DNA from: an uncultured Chitinophagaceae bacterium
Lineage (GTDB): Bacteria; Bacteroidota; Bacteroidia; Chitinophagales; Chitinophagaceae
NCBI GenBank assembly: GCA_903904335.1
Contig: CAIVCF010000009.1
Coordinates: 1 to 34,866, forward strand
DNA: 34,866 nt
Direction: 5' to 3'
Shown: piece by piece, positions 7,514 to 15,184 of the stretch
Layout of the letters: each line of letters begins with the position of its first letter
Numbering within the stretch: the stretch's first letter is position 1
Program-made: the position numbers and the translations under genes
Notes under the pieces: model-generated
Databases searched by the model: none
What the model was told of the DNA's origin: nothing
Seen by the model: the letters and a program-made list of their open reading frames with translations, nothing else

Positions 7514-8374
7514 ATCAGCTTCCCTAACTGTAAAATAAATCTCGGATTAAATATCATTCGCAAGAGAGCAGATGGTTATCATGATCTGGAGACAGTATTT
7601 TATCCAGTGAAGCTAAGAGATGTGTTAGAAGTTGTGCCGATGGACGGTAGACAGGAGAGAATAGAAAATCGTCTACAGTCCACAGTCTACAGTCCACAGT
7701 TAACCGTCTCATTTTCAACAACGGGATTAAATATTAACGGCGATCAAAATAATAACCTCTGCATTAAAGCCTATCATTTATTACAAAAATATTTTCAATC
7801 GATCCCTCCTATTAAAATGCATTTGCATAAAACCATTCCGATGGGGGCAGGATTGGGTGGTGGCAGTGCCGATGGCGCGTTTACTTTGAAATTATTGAAT
7901 GACAAATTCAACCTTAACTTATCAACAGATCAACTCGTTCATTATGCATTGCAGTTAGGAAGTGATTGCCCTTTCTTCATCATCAATCAACCATGCTTTG
8001 CCAATTCACGAGGTGAAGTATTGGAAAAAATTTCTCTTGATCTTTCAGCATACAAATTTATAATAGTCAATCCCGGTATACATATTTCAACCGCTTGGGC
8101 ATTTGCACAGATCATTCCGCAACAACCTGCTATTTCCATAAAAGATATTATTCACCAGCCGCTGAATAAATGGAAAGGATTATTAAAAAACGATTTTGAA
8201 GCGGCATTGATGAAAGTATACCCGTCTATTCAACAAATAAAAGAACAATTGTACAATGCAGGTGCAGTCTATGTTTCCATGACAGGCAGCGGCAGTACTG
8301 TATTCGGGATATTTGAGAAAGACCATACAGTAAAAATAAATCTCCCTTCAGAATATTTTACACAAATATTGTAA
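7511..8374 (+). CDS. ispE: 4-diphosphocytidyl-2-C-methyl-D-erythritol kinase with a repeat-encoded insertion
   Basis: GHMP-family kinase of the non-mevalonate isoprenoid pathway: phosphorylates the 2-hydroxyl of CDP-ME. 287 residues. FPNCKINLGLNI (4-15) holds the conserved Lys and Asn, RADGYHDLETVF (19-30) is the family signature, and PMGAGLGGGSADGAF (about 114-128) is the ATP-binding GHMP motif. Near the C-terminus VSMTGSGSTVFGIF is motif 3. Residues about 45-67, between VLEVVPM and SFSTTGLNI, are encoded by a heptad repeat element (see 7643-7712) in a loop where relatives are shorter. The start is a GTG at 7511 that lies in the arm of another repeat; no ATG is available before the conserved PNCKINLGL. 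Confidence 0.96.
   Translation: MISFPNCKINLGLNIIRKRADGYHDLETVFYPVKLRDVLEVVPMDGRQERIENRLQSTVYSPQLTVSFSTTGLNINGDQNNNLCIKAYHLLQKYFQSIPPIKMHLHKTIPMGAGLGGGSADGAFTLKLLNDKFNLNLSTDQLVHYALQLGSDCPFFIINQPCFANSRGEVLEKISLDLSAYKFIIVNPGIHISTAWAFAQIIPQQPAISIKDIIHQPLNKWKGLLKNDFEAALMKVYPSIQQIKEQLYNAGAVYVSMTGSGSTVFGIFEKDHTVKINLPSEYFTQIL
7643..7712. repeat. heptad palindromic element inserted in frame in ispE
   Basis: From 7643 the sequence falls into ten consecutive 7-bp units. The first arm has GACggta, GACagga, GAGaata and GAAaatc. From 7671 the inverted arm has GTCTACA, GTCCACA, GTCTACA, GTCCACA, GTTAACC and GTCTCAT. Outer words GACGGT and ACCGTC are complementary. Seventy bases encode about 23 residues without a stop and do not disturb the kinase motifs on either side. 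Confidence 0.85.
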
Positions 8375-8428
8375 AGTTGTTTTATTTAATTCAACCTCTT
8401 TACCTTCATAGCAGTTTTAAAAATCAAG

Positions 8429-9190
8429 ATGAAAATATTATTAAAACCAATACAGTATCTCTATTGCATTTATGCATTATTGGTTTTTATTGCCTTGATG
8501 TTTTTATCACTTCCTTTTGTTTTAATAGCTTCTGCTTTTGGTGTAAATGGCGGGAATTTTATTTACAAGGTTTGTTCTGCATGGGCAAGAACCTGGTATA
8601 TACTCATCGGTATTCAACACAAAGAAATTTATGAAGCCCCTCATGACAGGAACAAGCAATACATTTTTGTAGCTAATCATATTTCATATATGGATATTCC
8701 ACCCATCCTCACTAGTTTAAATCAGCCTATCAGGGTTTTGGGGAAATATGAGATGGTAAAAGTGCCTGTATTCGGATGGATCTATAAAGCAGCAGTAATA
8801 TTGGTTGACAGAAGGGATGCTGACAGAAGATCAAAAAGTGTACGTGCATTAAAAGCGGCTATCAATCATGGCATTTCCATTTTTATTTTTCCAGAAGGAA
8901 CATTTAATCTTACCGGAAAACCTTTGAAAGAATTCTTTGATGGCGCATTTCGTATCGCCATTGAAACTCAAACACCTATTAAGCCTTTATTATTTGTTGA
9001 TACATTAGAAAGGCTCCATTACAAAAGTGTCTTTGAATTAACACCCGGAAAATGCAGGGTTGTTTTTTTGGAAGAAGTTCCGGTTGACACCTACACGATG
9101 AAAGATATTCAAAAACTTAAACAACATGTTTACGAGCTCATGGAAGCTGGGTTGAAACAATATCGCAATTACCCTAGGGCCACCCCCTAA
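8429..9190 (+). CDS. plsC: 1-acyl-sn-glycerol-3-phosphate acyltransferase family (PlsC-like)
   Basis: Membrane-bound acyltransferase predicted to acylate lysophosphatidic acid or a related lyso-lipid. 253 residues. A hydrophobic helix at about 14-36 anchors the protein; motif I NHISYMD at 83-89 supplies the catalytic His and Asp; the RVLGKYEMVKVPVFGWI block (about 102-118) is motif II; FPEGTFN at 154-160 is motif III; and TPIKPLLFVD is motif IV. Substrate cannot be read from sequence, as Bacteroidota have several paralogues including ornithine-lipid enzymes. The final residues (PRATP) and the stop codon lie in a CCCCTAAAGGGG-type repeat that starts just after the conserved part, so the tail is repeat-derived. 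Confidence 0.92.
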   Translation: MKILLKPIQYLYCIYALLVFIALMFLSLPFVLIASAFGVNGGNFIYKVCSAWARTWYILIGIQHKEIYEAPHDRNKQYIFVANHISYMDIPPILTSLNQPIRVLGKYEMVKVPVFGWIYKAAVILVDRRDADRRSKSVRALKAAINHGISIFIFPEGTFNLTGKPLKEFFDGAFRIAIETQTPIKPLLFVDTLERLHYKSVFELTPGKCRVVFLEEVPVDTYTMKDIQKLKQHVYELMEAGLKQYRNYPRATP

Positions 9191-9203
9191 CCCCTAAAGG
9201 GGG
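9183..9203. repeat. CCCCTAAAGGGG element at the plsC stop
   Basis: CCCCCTAA followed by CCCCTAAAGGGGG forms a short G/C hairpin with a TAAA loop. The stop codon of plsC (9188-9190) is inside it. The core AACCCCTAAAGGGG at 9189-9202 recurs in opposite orientation at 28422-28435. Confidence 0.75.
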
Positions 9204-9257
9204 ATAAGAAACTCCAATAAAGTTTTTGAATGATGTATTTTAGCATTCTGCATTTAT

Positions 9258-11756
9258 ATGATGAGCAAACAAGAAAAAAATACTTTATTTAATAACTCTA
9301 CTTCAGAAACTGGGGGCACTTATTGTGAGGTTATCATTCCTTTAGCGTTACCAACAACATATACATGGTCTGTTCCCGAACATTTACAACACGCAGCAAA
9401 AGTTGGTATCAGAGTTGAAGTGCAACTGCGCAATAAAAAATATGCAGGTATCATTAAAAATATTCATCAGCAAAGACCGGCCGCATTTGAACCGAAAGAG
9501 ATATTGAATATTCTTGATGATGAACCATTGGTCTATGAAAAACAATTACAGCTTTGGCAATGGATAGCCAACTATTACATGTGCAGCGAAGGCGAAGTGA
9601 TGCAGGCTGCTATTCCTTCCAACTTAAAATTATCGAGCGAAAGTATTTTAATTTGGAATGAAGAATACGGTATTGATTTCAGGGATCTGAATGATGAGGA
9701 ATATATCGTTGCAGAAGCATTGGAAGTAAAGAAAGAACTGCGTTTGAGTGAAGTGCAACAACTATTGGATGCTTCGCATGTCTATCCCGTCATAAAAAAA
9801 TTAATTGATAAGAAAGTTTGCTTTATTTGGGAAGAATTGAAAGATAAATACAAAGAGAAGACCGAAACATTTATTTCACTTCATTCAGATTATTTTAATG
9901 AAGATAAATTAGCTGAACTGTTAAATAATTGGAGCAAAGCACCCAAACAAATGGAACTGCTGCTTTCTTATCTGCATCTAATAAGAATCGAAGGCGAAGT
10001 GATCCAATCCGCATTATTAAAAAAATCAAATGCCACTGCTGCACAATTGAAAGGTTTGATAGATAAGAAAATATTGATCGCAGAAAAAAAGCCTGTTGAC
10101 AGGATCCGCTCTCTCAAAAAAGATACCAATATTGATTTTGAATTTTCTGAAGCACAACAACAGGCCGCCGAAGAAGTATTGAAAGTGTTTGACGAAAAGC
10201 AGGTTTGTTTGCTGCACGGCGTTACTGCCAGCGGCAAAACACAATTGTATATCCAGTTGATTGACGAATACATTAGAAAAGGAAGACAGATTTTGTATTT
10301 GTTACCTGAGATAGCATTGACTTCTCAGATCATTCGCCGTTTACAAAAACATTTCGGCGGACAAATTGCGATCTATCATTCCAAATTCAATCCCAATGAA
10401 AGAGTGGAAATATGGAATAAAATAAAGACCGGCGAAACCAAAGCTGTATTGGGCGCCAGATCATCTTTATTTCTTCCATTTCATGATCTCGGATTAATTA
10501 TTGTTGATGAAGAACAGGATGCTTCTTTTAAACAACAGGAGCCTGCACCGCGTTATCATGCAAGAGATGCCGCAGTTTATTATGCGTCTTTATTTAATGC
10601 AAAAGTTTTATTAGGCAGTGCCACGCCATCCATCGAAAGTTATTATAACTGTACACAACATAAATATGGATTGGTAGCATTGAATGAACGTTACGGAAAT
10701 GTTGAATTACCAACCATTGAATTGATTGATGTAAAAAAGATCGCTCAAAAAGATAAAACGAAAGTTGCACTAACACCGCAACTCATAGCCGCAATCGAAA
10801 CATCATTACAGCAAAAAAAACAAGTGATATTATTTCAGAACAGAAGAGGTTATTCGCCTTACATGATCTGCAATACCTGCGGTTGGATACCCCAATGTCA
10901 GCATTGCGATGTAACACTTACTTATCATAAAGCAAAAAATAAATTAAGTTGTCATTATTGCGGAAGTACTTATCCGGTCATCACAACCTGTGCAGCATGC
11001 GGTAGTCATAATTTTATTCAAAAGAATTTTGGTACAGAAAAAATTGAAGAATTATTGGTGGAACAATTTCCTGATGCAAAAATTGCACGAATGGACTATG
11101 ATACCGTGAAAGGAAAAGATGCGCATGATAATATGATCAAATTATTCGAGCAGCAAAGAATTGATATTTTAATTGGAACTCAAATGGTAGTGAAAGGTTT
11201 GGACTTTGAACACGTGAATCTGGTTGGTATCATTGATGCAGACGGTATTTTAAACTTCACGGATTTTCGGGTGAATGAAAGGGCTTTTCAATTAATGGAA
11301 CAGGTAAGCGGACGTGCAGGCCGTAAGGATGGCAAAGGAAATGTTTTGGTGCAGGTGAGCAATATGCATCATCCTGTGTTGCAATTTGTAAAGGAACACG
11401 ATTACAAAAAATTATTTTATTACGAATTGGAAAGTCGAAAAGCATATCATTATCCGCCCTTCTCCAGATTGATCACCATCATATTCAAACACAAAGAAAA
11501 ACATATTGCCGAAGAAGCTGCCAATATCATGATGCAAAGCCTGAAACACAATTACGGCAACTATTTGAATGGGCCGGCACAACCGGTGGTTGACAGGATA
11601 CGCAATCAGTATATCTGGGAGATATTATTGAAATTACCAAAGGATGCTGCATTGATCAATAATTGCAAGAAAGAGATAGAGCAGCAAACCGTCATCATTC
11701 AAACCAATAAGAATTACAGGAGCGTAACAATTTTACCCGATGTTGATCCGATATAA
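9258..11756 (+). CDS. priA: primosomal replication-restart helicase PriA
   Basis: Superfamily-2 3'-5' helicase that recognises stalled forks and reloads the replisome. 832 residues, typical. The N-terminal fork-binding domain begins EVIIPLALPTTYTWSVPEHL (about 25-44). Walker A GVTASGKT is at about 321-328, the DEAH-box equivalent VDEEQD near 415, and GSATPS motif III follows. The helicase lobes are split by a zinc-binding insertion with eight cysteines, from CNTCGW near 536 to CAACGSHN. GTQMVVKGLDFEHV and QVSGRAGRKDGKG are motifs V and VI. ATG at 9258 and a second at 9261 are equally possible starts. It ends four bases before a convergent SDR gene. Confidence 0.97.
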   Translation: MMSKQEKNTLFNNSTSETGGTYCEVIIPLALPTTYTWSVPEHLQHAAKVGIRVEVQLRNKKYAGIIKNIHQQRPAAFEPKEILNILDDEPLVYEKQLQLWQWIANYYMCSEGEVMQAAIPSNLKLSSESILIWNEEYGIDFRDLNDEEYIVAEALEVKKELRLSEVQQLLDASHVYPVIKKLIDKKVCFIWEELKDKYKEKTETFISLHSDYFNEDKLAELLNNWSKAPKQMELLLSYLHLIRIEGEVIQSALLKKSNATAAQLKGLIDKKILIAEKKPVDRIRSLKKDTNIDFEFSEAQQQAAEEVLKVFDEKQVCLLHGVTASGKTQLYIQLIDEYIRKGRQILYLLPEIALTSQIIRRLQKHFGGQIAIYHSKFNPNERVEIWNKIKTGETKAVLGARSSLFLPFHDLGLIIVDEEQDASFKQQEPAPRYHARDAAVYYASLFNAKVLLGSATPSIESYYNCTQHKYGLVALNERYGNVELPTIELIDVKKIAQKDKTKVALTPQLIAAIETSLQQKKQVILFQNRRGYSPYMICNTCGWIPQCQHCDVTLTYHKAKNKLSCHYCGSTYPVITTCAACGSHNFIQKNFGTEKIEELLVEQFPDAKIARMDYDTVKGKDAHDNMIKLFEQQRIDILIGTQMVVKGLDFEHVNLVGIIDADGILNFTDFRVNERAFQLMEQVSGRAGRKDGKGNVLVQVSNMHHPVLQFVKEHDYKKLFYYELESRKAYHYPPFSRLITIIFKHKEKHIAEEAANIMMQSLKHNYGNYLNGPAQPVVDRIRNQYIWEILLKLPKDAALINNCKKEIEQQTVIIQTNKNYRSVTILPDVDPI

Positions 11757-11760
11757 TTGC

Positions 11761-12432
11761 TTAAGATTTTGCCAATAATTCTATTGCATCGTATTCATAT
11801 AAAAATTTACCTTGAACTTCTTGTTTGGCAGCATTCACCATAGCGGAAGCAACCGCTGCTCCTTGAATGGCTTTATATTTTTTAAAAGGGCCAAAAAGCA
11901 ATGCTGACAAAGCTTTGAATGTTCCCTGTAAAATATTTTCACCAAAACGATATTCTACTCTCTTTCCCAACAACATTGAAGGCCTGAAAATATGCAAGCT
12001 CTTAAAGCCTATTGCACTGATGGCATCTTCCAATTCACCTTTCAACCGCAAATAAAAATTAGAAGATGAAGGATCAGCACCAACTGATGATATAATTGAA
12101 AAACTTTTAAACCCTGCTGCTTTAGCAAAAATTGCAGCATTCAAAAGGATATCATAATCAATGCTGCGGTACAATTGATTATCTCCTTTCACATTTTTCT
12201 GTGTTGTACCGATACAACTGAAAATACAATCGCCACTACCCAATTTATTTTGAAAATCGTTCAGATCAGCAAAGTTTACCAACACCGTTTCTAACTTTGG
12301 ATGTTGAAGCAGGACAGGATTACGTACCAGTATCCTTACTTTATTAAATGCTTCATCCTGTAATAATAATCTTGTCACCCTATCTCCGATCATCCCGGTG
12401 GAACCAATAACAACTGCTGTTTGTTGCTGCAT
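11761..12432 (-). CDS. atypical short-chain dehydrogenase / NAD(P)-binding protein
   Basis: 223 residues with a Rossmann fold of the atypical SDR type (HTATIP2/TIP30-like). The N-terminal strand and glycine motif AVVIGSTGMIGDRVTRLLL (about 6-24) is GxTGxxG. IFSCIGTTQKN (about 70-80) and SFSIISSVGADPSSSNFYLRLKGELE (about 112-137) hold the Ser and the Y-x3-K-like element FYLRLKGE, and FRPSMLLGKR near 150 is the family's next conserved block. Substrate unknown; such proteins are often of uncertain oxidoreductase activity. It is divergent from murB with 18 bases between the starts, so their promoters overlap each other's genes. Confidence 0.85.
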   Translation of the reverse strand: MQQQTAVVIGSTGMIGDRVTRLLLQDEAFNKVRILVRNPVLLQHPKLETVLVNFADLNDFQNKLGSGDCIFSCIGTTQKNVKGDNQLYRSIDYDILLNAAIFAKAAGFKSFSIISSVGADPSSSNFYLRLKGELEDAISAIGFKSLHIFRPSMLLGKRVEYRFGENILQGTFKALSALLFGPFKKYKAIQGAAVASAMVNAAKQEVQGKFLYEYDAIELLAKS

Positions 12433-12450
12433 ATTTCTTTATTTTGCTGT

Positions 12451-13470
12451 ATGCAAATTCAGGAAAATATTTCATTAAAGCCATATAATACTTTTGGCAT
12501 TAATGTAAAAGCAAAATACTTCTCATCTTTTGCAACGATTGATGAATTAACTGAACTGCTCTCCTACTACCGACCAAAGGGTCAAGACTCAAGACTTATT
12601 CTCGGCGGAGGAAGTAATATTTTATTCACAAAAGATTTTGACGGTATTGTTTTAAAGAATGGATTGAAAGGGATTGAATTAATAAAAGAAGATGATAAAT
12701 TCTATTATGTAAAGGCAGCTGCAGGAGAAATATGGCACGAATTTGTTTTGTATTGCATTGAACATAACTATGCAGGTGTGGAAAATTTAAGTTTAATACC
12801 GGGAAGCGTTGGGGCAAGTCCGATGCAGAATATCGGCGCCTATGGTGTAGAGATCAAAGATGTTTTTGAAGAATTGGAAGCCTATCACATCCATGATAAA
12901 AGTATTCTAACGTTTTCTTTAGAAGAATGTGGTTTCGGTTACAGAGAATCCGTATTTAAGAAAAAATTTAAAGACCAGTTTGTGATATTGAATGTTACTT
13001 ATAAATTAAGAAAGCAGCCACAATACAATACCACTTACGGAGCTATCACAAAAGAACTGGAAAAAGAAGGTGTCAAGGAATTGTCGATCAAAAATATTTC
13101 TGATACGATCATTAATATCCGTAAAAGCAAATTACCTGATCCAAAGGTTGTAGGCAATGCAGGCAGTTTTTTCAAGAATCCTGTTGTTTCAAAATTCCGC
13201 TGGCATTTTATTTGGGAACAATACAAAGATGTATCGGCCTATATGATTGATGATATGCATTATAAAATAGCTGCAGGATGGCTGATAGAAAAATGCGGAT
13301 GGAAAGGTTTTCGTAAAGGTGATGCAGGCTGTAATCCTTTACAGGCATTGGTTCTGGTGAATTACGGCAATTCAAGCGGACAAGAAATATTTGACCTCAG
13401 TGAAGAGATCATTCAATCAGTAAAAAGGAAATTCGGCGTTGAATTGGAAAGAGAAGTGAATATTATTTAA
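12451..13470 (+). CDS. murB: UDP-N-acetylenolpyruvoylglucosamine reductase with a probable repeat-encoded insertion
   Basis: FAD enzyme that reduces UDP-GlcNAc-enolpyruvate to UDP-MurNAc in peptidoglycan synthesis. The ATG at 12451 gives 339 residues beginning MQIQENISLKPYNTFGINVKA; a TTG at 12421 would add ten unlikely residues. LILGGGSNILF (49-59) binds FAD, NLSLIPGSVGASPMQNIGAYG (about 112-132) is the family signature, GYRESVFK and GNAGSFFKNP carry the catalytic Ser, and the C-terminus has AGWLIEKCGWKG, typical of type I MurB. Residues about 38-48 (SYYRPKGQDSR), just before the FAD strand, are encoded by heptad words. The last eight bases overlap the convergent AAA+ gene. Confidence 0.96.
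   Translation: MQIQENISLKPYNTFGINVKAKYFSSFATIDELTELLSYYRPKGQDSRLILGGGSNILFTKDFDGIVLKNGLKGIELIKEDDKFYYVKAAAGEIWHEFVLYCIEHNYAGVENLSLIPGSVGASPMQNIGAYGVEIKDVFEELEAYHIHDKSILTFSLEECGFGYRESVFKKKFKDQFVILNVTYKLRKQPQYNTTYGAITKELEKEGVKELSIKNISDTIINIRKSKLPDPKVVGNAGSFFKNPVVSKFRWHFIWEQYKDVSAYMIDDMHYKIAAGWLIEKCGWKGFRKGDAGCNPLQALVLVNYGNSSGQEIFDLSEEIIQSVKRKFGVELEREVNII
12561..12600. repeat. short heptad words inside murB
   Basis: Read on the minus strand, the segment shows 7-bp units GTCTTGA, GTCTTGA, CCCTTTG, GTCGGTA and GTAGGAG in phase. GTCTTGA resembles the CTTG units at 20243-20361 and GTCGGTA the GACGGT family. The element lies in a loop between conserved parts of MurB. It is short, so chance cannot be excluded. 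Confidence 0.5.
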
Positions 13471-15007
13471 AATCATCCTCACTCAGATCATCATCTTCTC
13501 CAAAATTAATATTACCAAGGTTCATCATGCTGCCCATCAAATCCTTGAACTCAATTTTTCCCTCGATCACTCTTTTACTGATCAAAGAATAAGATGACAA
13601 CCCATGTAAAACAAATTCCATCAGTAAGGCTGTTTCTTTTTCATTGGCAGCATGAAAGTATTTTTTTACAAAAGCATGCAACCCATCTACCTGATATAAT
13701 GCAGCGATTTTATCTGTATCTTTTATATCCACTAAAATATCCAAATGGTTGCCTGCATCAAACCAACGTGTGATCGATTTATAAGGATTTTCAACTTCCT
13801 TTTCTTCGACAGATTTTTTACCTGTACCTCTTCTCTTCTTTGCTTGTTCAGGATTAGGGAAATATTGAATGAATTGTGTACGGATTGATTTATCCAATAA
13901 ATTAACTGCCACCTGATACGGACCTTCCTGTTCTCCTTCATATACCAATTCGATCTTTCCTGTGATCGAAGGAATAACACCCACCAGATCACTGATCCAA
14001 ACCTGTGTTTTCTTTTCATTATGAATGATGGCCCTACGCTCTGCACTGCTCACTGCATTCTCAAATGCAGCAATCGTAAGTCTTGCACTCACGCCGCTTT
14101 TCTTATCGACATATTCATTGCTTCTCGCTTCGAATGCTATTTGTTCGATCAATCTCTTGATCACATCACTTACAGCAACCCTTTGTTTCTGTTCTTCGAG
14201 AATATGAGCTTCCTGTTCAGTGATGGCCAATGCAGTTTCAATTGTTTTTGGATAGTGCGTTAGTATTTGTGATTCAATTCTGTCTTTCAATGGTGTCACA
14301 ATACTGCCGCGATTCGTATAATCTTCAGGATTCGCAGTGAACACAAATAAAATGTCTAACGGCATTCTTAATTTGAATCCGCGAATTTGAATATCCCCTT
14401 CCTGCAAAATATTAAATAATGCAACTTGAATTCTTGCCTGCAGATCGGGCAATTCATTGATAACAAAAATGCCGCGATTACTTCTCGGAATGATGCCGTA
14501 ATGAATTACTCTTTCATCTGAGAAACTCAATTTTAAATTCGCCGCTTTTATCGGATCAATATCGCCGATCAAATCAGCCACGCTAACATCAGGTGTGGCA
14601 AGTTTTTCGCCGTATCGTTCACTTTTGTGAATCCATTGGATCGGTGTTTCATCCCCATATTCTGCAATAATATCTTTTGCATATTTGCTTAAGGGTTGCA
14701 AAGGATCGTCATTCACTTCACTTCCTGCAATAACAGGAATGTATTCATCGAGCAAGTCGATCATTTGTCTTGCCATTCTTGTTTTCGCCTGTCCACGTAA
14801 ACCCAAAAACAAAATATTATGACGAGATAACAAAGCTCTTTCAGTATCCGGAATAACAGAATCTTCGTACCCCAAAATTCCTGTAAAAGCATTTTCTTTT
14901 TGCCTGATCTTTTCAATCAAATTATTTCTAACTTCTTCTTTAATTGATTTTGGTTTGTAACCACTCTTCCTTAATTCGCCTAATGTTTTAATTTTCTTGA
15001 TATCCAT
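13463..15007 (-). CDS. AAA+ ATPase of the magnesium-chelatase I / MoxR type
   Basis: 514 residues. Walker A is the variant GLRGQAKT at 69-76. Walker B is GIFVINE at 179-185, with Asn before the catalytic Glu. FVFTANPEDYTNRG (about 222-235) is sensor 1, and SARLTIAAFENAVSSAERRA is the sensor 2/lid region. GDIDPIKAANLKLSF matches the ChlI/BchI loop. Relatives pair with VWA-domain proteins and act as metal-insertion or remodelling machines. No cobalamin or chlorophyll gene is nearby, so a chelatase role is not supported. The VWA partner lies directly upstream on the same strand. The extra C-terminal 150 residues, with the acidic tail EDDDLSEDDFK, are not assigned. Confidence 0.9.
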   Translation of the reverse strand: MDIKKIKTLGELRKSGYKPKSIKEEVRNNLIEKIRQKENAFTGILGYEDSVIPDTERALLSRHNILFLGLRGQAKTRMARQMIDLLDEYIPVIAGSEVNDDPLQPLSKYAKDIIAEYGDETPIQWIHKSERYGEKLATPDVSVADLIGDIDPIKAANLKLSFSDERVIHYGIIPRSNRGIFVINELPDLQARIQVALFNILQEGDIQIRGFKLRMPLDILFVFTANPEDYTNRGSIVTPLKDRIESQILTHYPKTIETALAITEQEAHILEEQKQRVAVSDVIKRLIEQIAFEARSNEYVDKKSGVSARLTIAAFENAVSSAERRAIIHNEKKTQVWISDLVGVIPSITGKIELVYEGEQEGPYQVAVNLLDKSIRTQFIQYFPNPEQAKKRRGTGKKSVEEKEVENPYKSITRWFDAGNHLDILVDIKDTDKIAALYQVDGLHAFVKKYFHAANEKETALLMEFVLHGLSSYSLISKRVIEGKIEFKDLMGSMMNLGNINFGEDDDLSEDDFK

Positions 15008-15058
15008 GATTATTTTTTGTACTTAGCTTTTGTATTTCAATGTTAATTCAGTTGCCTT

Positions 15059-15110
15059 CGAATCATCCAGTGAATGATTCGCACACTTGTACTTTTGTAC
15101 AATACTGGAC
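15059..15110. repeat. pair of small perfect hairpins upstream of the AAA+ gene
   Basis: CGAATCAT at 15059-15066 pairs with ATGATTCG at 15074-15081 across a 7-base loop. TTGTAC at 15087-15092 pairs with GTACAA at 15097-15102 around TTTT, and CCAGT/ACTGG flank that second hairpin. They sit in the VWA-AAA+ gap next to the element at 15114-15178 and may be parts of the same composite repeat, or RNA signals that tune the two-gene operon. Confidence 0.6.
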
Positions 15111-15113
15111 TAC

Positions 15114-15178
15114 GTGAATCGTTAGTCGTGAATCGCAAGTTAGGAACCTCACTTGCGACTTCCGATTTTACGATTCAC
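15114..15178. repeat. palindromic heptad element, GTGAATC family (copy 2)
   Basis: Left arm from 15114: GTGAATC, GTTAGTC, GTGAATC, GCAAGT. Right arm 15151-15178 on the minus strand: GTGAATC, GTAAAATC, GGAAGTC, GCAAGT. The arms share both ends and the 7-bp phase, with a 10-base centre. It starts six bases past the VWA stop codon and shares words with 6642-6718. Confidence 0.8.
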
Positions 15179-15184
15179 TTTTCC

